From positions 1-33,680 of the forward strand of contig JANQVJ010000029.1 of NCBI GenBank assembly GCA_030730365.1: a DNA stretch of 33,680 bases, in the 5' to 3' direction. A model generated the notes under the pieces. The model was not told the DNA's origin, did not search any database, and saw only the letters and a list, made by a program, of their open reading frames with translations. This DNA comes from Verrucomicrobiales bacterium (GTDB lineage: Bacteria > Verrucomicrobiota > Verrucomicrobiia > Verrucomicrobiales > DEV007). Positions 1 to 8,199 of the stretch are shown piece by piece; position 1 is the stretch's first letter; every line of letters begins with the position of its first letter. The translations under genes were made by a program, and so were the position numbers.

Positions 1-3000
1 AGCGCGTGAAGGAACGCCCGCATCCCGAGCTTTTCCTTCTTCGCGGCGCTGACCATTTTCCCGACGAACGCTTCATCGCTGAAGCCCACCGACCTCCCCA
101 TCGCGTATTCGATGAGGGCTTCGCTGAAGCCTTCGGCAAAGGCATCCGATTTCGCGGCGATGAGATCACGGAGTTCGAAGTAGTCCTTAAAAGAGGGCCC
201 CTTGTGCAGGGTGGCACTGGCCTCGATCACCCAGGTCTTGGTCGCGTCTTTCACCGGTTTGCCGGTTTCGTCCATGACCTGATAGGTGTCCTCGGTGCGC
301 CAGAGGCCCACGGCATCGAAGTTCTCCAAGCCAAAGCCGATGGGATCAATCCGGCGGTGGCAACTGGCGCACTGGGCGTCCTCCTGATGGGCGGCGAGGC
401 GTTCACGGGTGGTCAGGACCTGCCCGGCGAGACGGGTGATTTGCGGGATGTTTGCCGGTGCGGGCGGCGGCGGGTCGTTGAGGAGTTTGCGCAGGACCCA
501 CGCGCCGCGCTCGACGGGGCTGGTGTGATCGCCATTGCCTCCCATGAAGTGAATCGCGGCCATGCCCAGGAGCCCCCCGCGCGGCGAATCCGCGGGCAGC
601 GAGACTTTCTGAAAGGCATCACCCTTCACTTCCGGGATGCCGTAGAAGTCGGCGATGAGGCTGTTGGCGACGATGTAGTCAGCCTTGAGGAGATCGCTGA
701 GCGGCGCGTTGTGCTGCAGGAGGTAGGCGAAGGTCTCATAGACTTCGTTTTTCGCGGCGAGGCGAGTACTGTCGTCGAAGCGCGGATATTTCGCTCGGTT
801 GACCTCGAAGAAATCGAGCCGGTCCATGCCCAGCCATTGATGCACAAAGCCGTTCACGAACTCGCGCGAGCGCGGGTCCTCGAGCAGGCGGGTGGTTTGT
901 GCGGCGAGCACATCGGGCTTTGTCAGGTCGGCCTGGAGCAACGCTTCGTCCGGCGGGGCGCTCCAGAGAAAATAGGAGAGGCGCGTGGCGAGTTCGGCTG
1001 TGGTGAGCGGGCGGCGTTTGCCATCGGCGGCTGGCTCCGCGAGGTAGAGGAACATGGGAGAGGCGAGCACGACGGAGAGGGTTTCCTTCATGGCCGCGCC
1101 GGGCTTGCTGCCGGACTTGATGAGCGTGTCGTAGATACCTGCGAGCTGCTGCTGGAAACTCTCCGGCGGCTCGCTACCACGAAACGCGACCTTCGCAAAG
1201 CGAGCGATGGCCGCGTGCGCCTCGTTCGCGGGCAACGGGGGCGCTTGGTCGTCGGGCAAGAACCCCAGCGCGGAGAGCGCGGGGGGCTGCGGCCTGGCGG
1301 CGATGCTCACGCGCTCGATTTCGATGTAGTCGATCCACAGCACAGCCTCGGGGCCGATGCCGTTGCGCTTCACGGCCTCGGCACGTTTGCGTCCGCCTTC
1401 TTCGTTGTTGTCCCAGGCACCCTTCTCGCGGATGAAGAGAGTTCGGTCGCCGGCATCGGTCATGGACTTGGTGAGAGTGAAAGGCATCTCGACGATCTGC
1501 GGCTGCTCCATCGTGCCGGTGATCTCGAAGGTGGCGCGGACCATGCCGTTGCGCGGATGCATGCCCGCCTCGAGGAACTTTTGCTCCGGTCGCGCGTCCT
1601 CCGTGGCGGCGACGCGCACGCGCATGATGAACTCGCCGCTTGTCCATTCGCCCGGAACCGGCAGTTGCAAAAAGCCGAGGGCCATCACCGCCGGGTGCAT
1701 CGTGGGCGTGCCGAGATACGCGCCGTGATCCAGCGCCGGTCGCGATAGATAATACTCATGATATTTCTGCCAGTTCTCGCCGAGTGCGGCATTGGCTTTA
1801 TCGGCATTGTTTTCCACTGTCTCGAAGCCAAAGGATTCGGGAGAAGGAGCCCCTTTGAAGGTGGCCCACTCGCGCCGGAAGGTATTCGGATGTTTCGCGG
1901 ACTTGCGCAGTTCTTCGGCGACCACAGTATTCTCCGGCTTCGCCGCAGCGGCATCGACCTCAGCCGCCCACTTCTGCGCACGCTCGCGGGCATCGATGGT
2001 GTAAGCGATGTAGTCCTTCACTTTCCCGTTCGCCTGCTCGCACTCGTAGCGCACCTTGTTCAATCCTTTGGCGGAAACCGAACCGGCCTGGCGATTGCTG
2101 CCGACGTTGAACTTCGCTTCCGCCACCACCGCCGGCTTCGCGGTGCCGGTCTTGCGTTCGATCTCGATCCAATCGACCCAGATCGCGAGCTCGGGGCCGA
2201 TGCCGTTCTTCGACTTGCCTTCGCCAAAGACGCGGCGGGTCTGGGTGTAATGATCCTTCGTGCCTCGCTCCCGAATGAAGATGGTGCGATTGCTCGTGTC
2301 GCTGTGCTCCTTCGTCAGCGTGAGCGGGATCTCGATGACCTGCGGCTGGGAGATGCTGCCCGTCACCTCATGCGTGCTCAGGACGCGGCCATTGCGAGGA
2401 TGCGTGCCGAACTCGAAGAAGCGACGCTCCGCCGGAGTGCCCTCGATCACACCGGCATGCACGCGAACGGTGTAGTCACCCACCGGCCAGTTGTGCGGCA
2501 CCGTGAGCGTGAAGGCATCGTTGCCGAGGTCACTGGCCATGATGGTCAAATACGCGCCAGTGTCCAGGTGCGGCATCTTCAGATAGCGCTCGTGGTATGG
2601 TCGCATGTAACCGACGCCCGCCGGCGTGCCATAGCCCAGGGCACGGTTGGCCTTGTCCGCGTTGTTCTCGACCGTCTTGAAACCAAACTCCTCCGGTGCA
2701 GGCGCTCCTGTGATCTTCGCCCACGAGCGACGGAAGATGTCATCGTTCTTCGATTCCGTCCGCAACTTCGCCACGACCTGCGCGTTCTCCGGTCGGGCCG
2801 CCGCGGCCTCCACTGCCTGCACCCATTTCTTCGCGCGCTCGAGGGCATCGAGCTGCCCGTCGTAGTTCTTCGTGATGACCTTCAGCGAATCCTCCGTCTC
2901 ATAGCGAAGGACTCGTTCCTCATCCGCCGCCGCCTCCCAAGCAAAGGCCTCCTCCAGGGCGGCTCGTCCGAGCGATTGATACTGCTCGAACTGATTGGCC

Positions 3001-3500
3001 GACATGAAGAGATTTTGCCCTGCCGTGTCGAAGCCGCCCGTGCCCATGTCGCTCGGCAGCTCGGCCACATTGATCTCCACGCCGAGCAGTTCGCGCAGCG
3101 TGTTCTTGTATTCGCGCCGGTTCAGCCGCCGCATCGTGATGACGCCCTGCTGATCATTGAGCGAGCGCCGCGCCGCGACCATCACGTTCGAGAGGTCATC
3201 GAGAAAGTCCGTCTTCGCCGCGTTCGGTGGCTGTTTCTCATCCTCGGGGGGCATCTCACCCGAGTTTATTTGATCGAGCATCTTCTGCCACTTCTCCGCC
3301 GTCTCGATGTCCGCGAGGGAAAAAGACAGGTCGTCGATGCGGAAACGGCCGCTCTGCTTTTCCGGGCCGTGACACTTCACGCAGTGCTCCTGCAGCAGCG
3401 CCTTGTGCTTCGCGTCCATCGCAGGAGTCGGCGGACGATCCGCTGCGAGGGTAAGGGAAGCGATCAAGAACGGGACGGCGAAGATCAGAAAGCGGGACAT
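1..3500 (-). CDS. Planctomycete-type cytochrome protein, DUF1587/DUF1595/DUF1592/DUF1588/DUF1585 (3' end off window)
   Basis: The frame is open from an ATG at 3500 down to the window edge (at least 1166 codons), so the C-terminus is missing. It starts with a signal peptide (MSRFLIFAVPFLIASLTLAA). A haem-type CVKCH motif follows at about residue 45, then a DUF1587-like segment at 120-185 (RRLNRREYKNTLRELLG), DUF1595 at about 755-820, DUF1592 at about 830-935 (ELATRLSYFLWSAPPDEALL) and DUF1588 with a second CASCH motif near 1045 followed by RRIDPIGFGLENFD. The start of DUF1585 is at the edge. Between DUF1587 and DUF1595 lie two tandem copies of a roughly 280-residue unit (about 210-445 and 490-730), each ending in a WIDYIEIER-like strand. 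Family members are exported and are thought to take part in redox or polymer breakdown, but no reaction has been established. The gene is 42 bp downstream of the anti-sigma gene and is probably the effector of that operon; a DUF1552 partner often follows such genes. Confidence 0.9.
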   Translation of the reverse strand, partial: MSRFLIFAVPFLIASLTLAADRPPTPAMDAKHKALLQEHCVKCHGPEKQSGRFRIDDLSFSLADIETAEKWQKMLDQINSGEMPPEDEKQPPNAAKTDFLDDLSNVMVAARRSLNDQQGVITMRRLNRREYKNTLRELLGVEINVAELPSDMGTGGFDTAGQNLFMSANQFEQYQSLGRAALEEAFAWEAAADEERVLRYETEDSLKVITKNYDGQLDALERAKKWVQAVEAAAARPENAQVVAKLRTESKNDDIFRRSWAKITGAPAPEEFGFKTVENNADKANRALGYGTPAGVGYMRPYHERYLKMPHLDTGAYLTIMASDLGNDAFTLTVPHNWPVGDYTVRVHAGVIEGTPAERRFFEFGTHPRNGRVLSTHEVTGSISQPQVIEIPLTLTKEHSDTSNRTIFIRERGTKDHYTQTRRVFGEGKSKNGIGPELAIWVDWIEIERKTGTAKPAVVAEAKFNVGSNRQAGSVSAKGLNKVRYECEQANGKVKDYIAYTIDARERAQKWAAEVDAAAAKPENTVVAEELRKSAKHPNTFRREWATFKGAPSPESFGFETVENNADKANAALGENWQKYHEYYLSRPALDHGAYLGTPTMHPAVMALGFLQLPVPGEWTSGEFIMRVRVAATEDARPEQKFLEAGMHPRNGMVRATFEITGTMEQPQIVEMPFTLTKSMTDAGDRTLFIREKGAWDNNEEGGRKRAEAVKRNGIGPEAVLWIDYIEIERVSIAARPQPPALSALGFLPDDQAPPLPANEAHAAIARFAKVAFRGSEPPESFQQQLAGIYDTLIKSGSKPGAAMKETLSVVLASPMFLYLAEPAADGKRRPLTTAELATRLSYFLWSAPPDEALLQADLTKPDVLAAQTTRLLEDPRSREFVNGFVHQWLGMDRLDFFEVNRAKYPRFDDSTRLAAKNEVYETFAYLLQHNAPLSDLLKADYIVANSLIADFYGIPEVKGDAFQKVSLPADSPRGGLLGMAAIHFMGGNGDHTSPVERGAWVLRKLLNDPPPPAPANIPQITRLAGQVLTTRERLAAHQEDAQCASCHRRIDPIGFGLENFDAVGLWRTEDTYQVMDETGKPVKDATKTWVIEASATLHKGPSFKDYFELRDLIAAKSDAFAEGFSEALIEYAMGRSVGFSDEAFVGKMVSAAKKEKLGMRAFLHA

Positions 3501-3542
3501 GGCAGTTCGGGGCAACTTGGTGGAAAAGGTGGCGAAAATGAC

Positions 3543-4493
3543 TTACGGAAGCGGTGAGCGATGGAGGAGTGAGACACGCACCTCATCAAGATAGTGGCTG
3601 CGGAATACGTCCTTCACCTCATCCTTGGTGAGATTGGAAACACTCACATGAATCAAAAGAAACTCCGCCTCCGCAGGCAGCCGTAACTCACTTTCGACCC
3701 GCTGCCAGGACCGTGGATCGCGATCCATTTGCGGCATTCCTTTGCTCGCCGTGGCCAGCGCTCCATCTCTCAGAGAGGCTCCATTCAGGGGCGCTCCACT
3801 CATCACCATCTCCGCACTGAGTGCGTAGGTCCTCACTGAGCACGAGTAGCGTTCCCGTTCAGGAAAAGAAGCAGAATTGAAGCCCGCCGATGTCCGCACC
3901 ACCGCGCTGTGGTCGGTGAACTCATGCCGGTAAGACCGCAAATCAATGAGCCGGTAAAGATCACCGGCATAACTGCCCTCCGGCTTCACCTTCCCCTCAT
4001 AATCCGCTCGCAGAAAGCGCAGCATCTTCCCTCCCGTCTCCGGCTTCACCCCCTGTTGCTCACCCACCACCTCCGCGAAATCGCCAGTCCATTGACCCGC
4101 TTTAACAGGCATCCCCGTCGCCAGCGGCGCAGGCCCGGACTCGAAGTTCTCCTGCAACAATGTCATTACTTTTCCGACTCTCGGCGCCACATAACCAAAC
4201 ACCACCGAGGTGCAGACCATCCCCAGCACAATCCCCGCCGCCGCTGCCGTGAGCGGACCCCCGGCGAGCCAGGCTATTCCCGCGGAGCGGCGAGCCACTT
4301 GCGCAGGCGCGGCCAGAAGCCTGGCGGTATCTTCACGCAGATCAGTCTCCAGCAGCATCCCGCCCACAAAACGACGTCGCGCCTCGCGGCAGCGCTGCAG
4401 CAGCGCATCCAGCTCGGCTTGTTCGGCTGCCGACAGCGGGGATTCGCGCAGGCGCGCCGCGAGTTCATCGATGCGTTTGCTTTCCGTGCTCAT
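3543..4493 (-). CDS. Membrane-anchored anti-sigma protein with extracytoplasmic sensor-like domain
   Basis: 316 residues. The N-terminal 70 residues are helical and charged (DELAARLRESPLSAAEQAEL), as in the sigma-binding region of FecR-like anti-sigma proteins of this group. A hydrophobic segment at about 75-108 (LTAAAAGIVLGMVCTSVVFG) should cross the membrane. The remaining 200 residues begin with ENFESG and look like a beta-rich, possibly jelly-roll/lectin-like outer domain; I cannot name a family for it. The start ATG overlaps the stop of the ECF sigma gene by 4 bp (ATGA), so the two are very probably translationally coupled and form a cognate pair. The cytochrome gene follows after 42 bp. 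The inferred role is to hold the sigma factor until the outer domain senses a signal, perhaps a glycan. The anti-sigma role rests on position, topology and the N-terminal pattern, not on a recognised catalytic motif. Confidence 0.75.
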   Translation of the reverse strand: MSTESKRIDELAARLRESPLSAAEQAELDALLQRCREARRRFVGGMLLETDLREDTARLLAAPAQVARRSAGIAWLAGGPLTAAAAGIVLGMVCTSVVFGYVAPRVGKVMTLLQENFESGPAPLATGMPVKAGQWTGDFAEVVGEQQGVKPETGGKMLRFLRADYEGKVKPEGSYAGDLYRLIDLRSYRHEFTDHSAVVRTSAGFNSASFPERERYSCSVRTYALSAEMVMSGAPLNGASLRDGALATASKGMPQMDRDPRSWQRVESELRLPAEAEFLLIHVSVSNLTKDEVKDVFRSHYLDEVRVSLLHRSPLP

Positions 4494-5041
4494 AAGGTGC
4501 CTCCCGCGTTCAGCCGGTTCTTGTGCTGCATGCAGTCCAGCAGTGCTGCGTGAATCTTTTCTAGACGCAGGTAAATCGAACGGGTGCTGCGCTGCGCGGT
4601 CTGCGCGATACTGGAGACCTCTTCTCCGTGCTCATAATGCGCCCGCAGCAGCTCTCGTTGCTCCTCGGGTAAGCGACGCAGGCACGCCTGCAAAACCTCC
4701 CGCCGTTCCTCATCCGGCACTGATAGCGCCGCCACGGCCTCGTCGGCGAGCAATTGCAGCGTCTCATCGGAGAGCGCCACCGGCAGCCGCGACTGCTTCC
4801 GCCGCCAGTTCAGCACGGTGAGGCGGGCCACGCACATCGCCCACGCCGCGAAATCCGTGCCAAGCTCGAACTGATCGAACTTCGTCCACAGCACGGCCGA
4901 GACATCCTGCAGCACATCCTCCGCCGCTGAGCGATCCTGCACCAGCACCTGGATGAATCCCAGAATGCGCCGTCGCTCCGCCATCAGCAAGCGACTGAAG
5001 GTTTCTCCCCGTGATTCGTTCTGATGTTCGGATTCCGGCAT
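4490..5041 (-). CDS. ECF RNA polymerase sigma factor, Rhodopirellula/Verrucomicrobium-type
   Basis: 183 residues, the usual size for an ECF sigma factor. Region 2 is visible at about 28-90 (FIQVLVQDRSAAEDVLQDVS, then FAAWAMCVARLTVLNWRRK), and region 4 at about 115-170 (LRRLPEEQRELLRAHYEHG, then a helix-turn-helix around SSIAQTAQRSTRSIYLRL). Sigma-1.1 and region 3 are absent, as expected. It should direct RNA polymerase to promoters of its own operon and possibly others, under control of the membrane protein encoded by the next gene, which it overlaps by ATGA. There is no Shine-Dalgarno sequence. A 6-bp inverted repeat sits 3 bp upstream of the ATG (5045-5067), which could be an operator or an mRNA hairpin. 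It lies 258 bp downstream of the DUF1501 gene of the other sigma-led set on the same strand. Confidence 0.9.
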   Translation of the reverse strand: MPESEHQNESRGETFSRLLMAERRRILGFIQVLVQDRSAAEDVLQDVSAVLWTKFDQFELGTDFAAWAMCVARLTVLNWRRKQSRLPVALSDETLQLLADEAVAALSVPDEERREVLQACLRRLPEEQRELLRAHYEHGEEVSSIAQTAQRSTRSIYLRLEKIHAALLDCMQHKNRLNAGGTL

Positions 5042-5044
5042 TAT

Positions 5045-5067
5045 GGGGTAATGTCACGATATACCCC
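5045..5067 (-). repeat. Inverted repeat at ECF sigma start
   Basis: GGGGTA and TACCCC arms of 6 bp, separated by 11 bp, lie immediately upstream of the start codon at 5041. This could be an operator overlapping the transcription start, or a hairpin at the 5' end of the message. No clear -35/-10 pair can be named. The second ECF sigma gene of the window has an analogous inverted repeat at the same place. Confidence 0.45.
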
Positions 5068-5122
5068 GGAGTGAAGGAAAAAGTCCAGGGTGGCGCATAT
5101 CCGGTGGCTTCCCGGTTTCTCC

Positions 5123-5138
5123 CTCGCTTTGAAGCGAG
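5123..5138. other. Short strong hairpin in the 5042-5299 intergenic gap
   Basis: CTCGCT and AGCGAG arms with a TTGA loop (a seventh pair is possible if the loop closes). It lies in the 258-bp gap between the DUF1501 stop and the next ECF sigma start. No T-run follows on either strand, so it is not a classical intrinsic terminator, although it could still mark the 3' end of the upstream operon. I see no gene in the rest of the gap. Confidence 0.3.
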
Positions 5139-5299
5139 ACTGCCTCCTTCGCTCTGCGCCTTCACCTCGGGTGACTTCGGAGAAGTCGATGAGCGGTTCG
5201 GGGAATGAAGAATGAAAGTTGACGGAACACAATCCAGATCAAAAAGGCAAGACCGCGTGTGCGGTATCAACCTACCGCGTCACCGTTGACCCGCCTCCC

Positions 5300-6802
5300 T
5301 CACGCGAGGATCCCCTTCACCACATGCGCTTCCTCCACTCCGGTGAGGCGCTGATTGAGACCGCGGAACTTGAAGCTGAAGCGTCCGTGATCGATCCCTA
5401 ACTGATGCAGAATCGTCGCATTGAGATCGCGGATGTGAACGGGATTCTCGACGATGTTGTAGGCGTAATCGTCAGTGGCGCCGTAGTCAAAGCCGGCCTT
5501 GATCCCGCCGCCTGCCATCCAGGTGGTGAAGCAGCGGCCGTGGTGGTCGCGTCCGGCGGCGGGCGACCCGAGGACTCCTTGGCTGTAAACGGTGCGCCCG
5601 AATTCACCACCCCAGATTACGAGGGTGTCATCGAGCATGCCGAGGCGTTTGAGGTCTTTCACGAGGGCGGCAGTGGGCTGGTCGACGTCACTGCACTGGC
5701 GAGGCAGTTGGGCCTGGAGGGAAACGTGCTGGTCCCAGCCGCGATGGAAAAGCTGGATGAATCGCACGCCCCGCTCGGCCATGCGCCGGGCCATGAGGCA
5801 GTTCGCCGCGAAGGTCCCGGGGCGACGCGATTCCTCTCCGTAAAGTTCGAAGGTCGAGGCGGGTTCGTCTGAGAGATCGGCGAGATCGGGCACTGAAGTC
5901 TGCATACGGTAGGCCATCTCGTAGGCCTCAACGCGGGCGAGGGTCTCGGGATCGCCGATGGTCTCGGCCTGCTGGCGGTTGAGGTCGCCGAGGGTGTCGA
6001 GGAGGCGACGCCGCGATTCGCGGGAAACGCCCTCGGGATTTTTCAGATAGAGGACGGGATTCGCTCCCGGCCGAAGCATGACCCCTTGATGGCTCGAGGG
6101 AAGGTAACCACTCCCCCAGAGCCGCGAGAAGATGGGCTGCCCGGGATTTTTCCCCGTGCCTTGGCTGAGGAGGACCATGTAGGCAGGGAAATTCTCGTTC
6201 GTTCGTCCGAGCCCGTAACTGAGCCAGGCGCCCATGGAGGCGTGGCCCATCTGTTGCGAACCGGTGTTGATGTAGGTGATCGCGGGGTCGTGATTGATCG
6301 CCTCGGTCCACATCGAGCGGATGATGGTCATCTCGTCAGCGATGGTCTGGTGGTGGGGCAGCAGATTCCCGATCCAGGTGCCGTGTGCGCCGCAGCGTTT
6401 TCCACCCCATAGTGGTTTCACGACGGGGAAGCTGCTCTGTCCCGAGGTCATTCCGGTGAGGCGCTGGGTGCCGCGGACGGAGTCGGGCAGATCGCTGCCG
6501 TGGTTTTTGTCAAGAAAGTCCTTGTGGTCGAAGAGATCGACATGGCTGGGCCCGCCCGACTGGAAGAGGTAGATGACGCGTTTCGCCTTCGGAGCAAAAT
6601 GGGGCAGCCCGGGGAGACCTTCGCCGGCGGGCTTTGCAAAGACATCGAGGCGATCGGCGCTCGTCGCGAAAGCATCACGCTCGAGGAGATTCCCGAGGGC
6701 AATCCCGCCGAGGCCGGCGGCAGCACCGCCAAAGAGGGATCGGCGCGTGAGGTGCTTTCGCTGCGCTTCGTCGAGGGTGTCTGTAAAAGAGATTCGTTTC
6801 AT
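5300..6802 (-). CDS. DUF1501 family secreted protein (sulfatase-like fold, Tat leader)
   Basis: 500 residues from the ATG at 6802. I chose this start because it precedes a twin-arginine leader (LTRRSLFGG, residues 18-26, then a hydrophobic stretch) and overlaps the sulfatase stop by 4 bp (ATGA). The longer open frame upstream is the sulfatase gene in another frame. DUF1501 hallmarks are clear: [20 protein letters not shown] near 75-95, [20 protein letters not shown] near 175, [12 protein letters not shown] near 355, and IWGGEFGRT followed by GRDHHG near 400-430. These His/Asp residues resemble an alkaline-phosphatase-superfamily metal site. Family function is unknown, but members are almost always encoded with DUF1549/DUF1553 cytochrome proteins, as here. 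It is the last gene of the first sigma-led operon and is probably exported folded through the Tat system. Confidence 0.92.
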   Translation of the reverse strand: MKRISFTDTLDEAQRKHLTRRSLFGGAAAGLGGIALGNLLERDAFATSADRLDVFAKPAGEGLPGLPHFAPKAKRVIYLFQSGGPSHVDLFDHKDFLDKNHGSDLPDSVRGTQRLTGMTSGQSSFPVVKPLWGGKRCGAHGTWIGNLLPHHQTIADEMTIIRSMWTEAINHDPAITYINTGSQQMGHASMGAWLSYGLGRTNENFPAYMVLLSQGTGKNPGQPIFSRLWGSGYLPSSHQGVMLRPGANPVLYLKNPEGVSRESRRRLLDTLGDLNRQQAETIGDPETLARVEAYEMAYRMQTSVPDLADLSDEPASTFELYGEESRRPGTFAANCLMARRMAERGVRFIQLFHRGWDQHVSLQAQLPRQCSDVDQPTAALVKDLKRLGMLDDTLVIWGGEFGRTVYSQGVLGSPAAGRDHHGRCFTTWMAGGGIKAGFDYGATDDYAYNIVENPVHIRDLNATILHQLGIDHGRFSFKFRGLNQRLTGVEEAHVVKGILA

Positions 6803-8175
6803 GGTGAAATGGCGAAGGGAGAAAAGGTGTCTGAGAGAATGTGACTGAAGCGTTCCACGAGGGCAGGATGCTCCGAAGCCACATTTTTCGTTTCCTCTGG
6901 ATCTGCCGACAGGTCGAAGAGTTGAACGGGAACCCGGTCCCATTCGTGGACGGTGCGGTAGCGGGTATCGTCCGTTCCGTGGTGGCGAAGCAGGAACTTC
7001 CAATCGCCCTCGCGAAGCCATCCATACTGCAGGGTATCGAAGGGCTCACCGGGGGTCATGTTGTGAATAGAGTAGGCCGAGCCGACGAGTTGGTCCCTCT
7101 GTGTTGCAGTGAGATCGAATCCACTCAATCTTTCAGGAACCCCAAAACCGCAAAGGCTGGCGATGGTGGGGAAGATGTCGATGGAACTGGCGAAACCCAT
7201 CTCCCGACGCGGTGCAAGCTTACCGGGCAGCGAAAACAGAATCGGGGTTCGCACTCCGCCTTCGTAGGGCGACCCCTTTGATTTGGGAGCATAGTCGTTC
7301 CACCATTCCTTCGGCAGGGGAGCGGACGCAGCGTCCGCCGCGCGCCAGCCGTTATCGCAAACGTAGACCACGAGAGTGTTCTCCCGCAGACCCCGCTCAT
7401 CGAGATGCCGGAGCAAGTCGCCGCAGGTTTCGTCGAACCATTCGATCATGGCATAGTATTTTACCGCGCCCTCGCTCAGACCCGGCATCTTATCGAGGTA
7501 GGATGCGAGGAGACGCTCCGGCGGATTGTGCGGAGTGTGAGGGAGAAAAGGCGCATACCAGAGGAAAAAAGGTTTCTCCGCTTCTCTGGCAAGGTCGAGA
7601 AACTCCGCGACGGGCGCGAGACCTTCACGGCCAATCCCCAGGCCGATGTCTCCGTGGCGGCCTCCGCGAGTCGGCTCGCCGTGGGTCATTCCGTGGGTGA
7701 ACCCTCCGTCTCTGGCGGAGCCCTCCCACCATTTCCCGGACTGGAAAGCGAGATAACCACGCTCGACGAGGAAGCGGACGAGGCTCTCTTTCTCGTGAAA
7801 AGCAGCTCTCACGGGGCGGTCTTCGGCGTCGCGCGCCTCACGACGGGCCGGGCTAACGTCGTTGCCGACGACCCCGTGTTCATGAGGATGCAATCCCGTG
7901 ACGATAGAGGCGAGGGAGGGCCGGCAAAGCGGCGAAACCACATATCCCCGCTCGTAGACCAAGCTCCGCGAAGCCAGCTCGTCGAGATGAGGCGTTTTCA
8001 CAACCTTGCTTCCCATGAATCCATAATCGTCCCACGCCTGGTCATCCGACAGGATCAGGACAACGTTCGGAGGGGGCTCCGCCAAGGCGACGCCAACACC
8101 GAAGGCGAAGGTCACCGCTCCGACGAGTGCGTGCAGCGCCGAAGTTCCGGCGTTTGGTCTCCTCCTTTCGTACAT
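6799..8175 (-). CDS. Sulfatase-family protein with atypical active-site motif
   Basis: 458 residues with an N-terminal signal peptide (hydrophobic segment about 13-32 ending ALAEP). The alkaline-phosphatase/sulfatase fold is evident: [16 protein letters not shown] at 37-52 supplies the metal-binding Asp pair, GKWWEG is near 147, and [19 protein letters not shown] is near 315. The position normally occupied by C/S-x-P-x-R reads C-R-P-S-L (Cys84 to Leu88), so the Cys and Pro are kept but the Arg of the formylglycine-modification motif is Leu. It may therefore be unmodified, matured differently, or not a sulfatase. It lies 24 bp after the DUF1549/DUF1553 gene and overlaps DUF1501 by 4 bp, indicating one operon. 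Likely substrates would be sulfated or phosphorylated glycans outside the cytoplasm, but this is inferred from family only. Confidence 0.88.
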   Translation of the reverse strand: MYERRRPNAGTSALHALVGAVTFAFGVGVALAEPPPNVVLILSDDQAWDDYGFMGSKVVKTPHLDELASRSLVYERGYVVSPLCRPSLASIVTGLHPHEHGVVGNDVSPARREARDAEDRPVRAAFHEKESLVRFLVERGYLAFQSGKWWEGSARDGGFTHGMTHGEPTRGGRHGDIGLGIGREGLAPVAEFLDLAREAEKPFFLWYAPFLPHTPHNPPERLLASYLDKMPGLSEGAVKYYAMIEWFDETCGDLLRHLDERGLRENTLVVYVCDNGWRAADAASAPLPKEWWNDYAPKSKGSPYEGGVRTPILFSLPGKLAPRREMGFASSIDIFPTIASLCGFGVPERLSGFDLTATQRDQLVGSAYSIHNMTPGEPFDTLQYGWLREGDWKFLLRHHGTDDTRYRTVHEWDRVPVQLFDLSADPEETKNVASEHPALVERFSHILSDTFSPFAISP

Positions 8176-8199
8176 GATGGCTTCGGATAAACTGAAAAT

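Noticed and set aside
6..1748. Long plus-strand frame of 580 codons
   Set aside because: It is antisense to the cytochrome gene, whose minus-strand frame shows clear domains; long antisense frames are common in GC-rich DNA.
1758..3557. Long plus-strand frame of 599 codons
   Set aside because: Same reason: antisense to the cytochrome gene, Arg/Leu/His-rich with no domain pattern.
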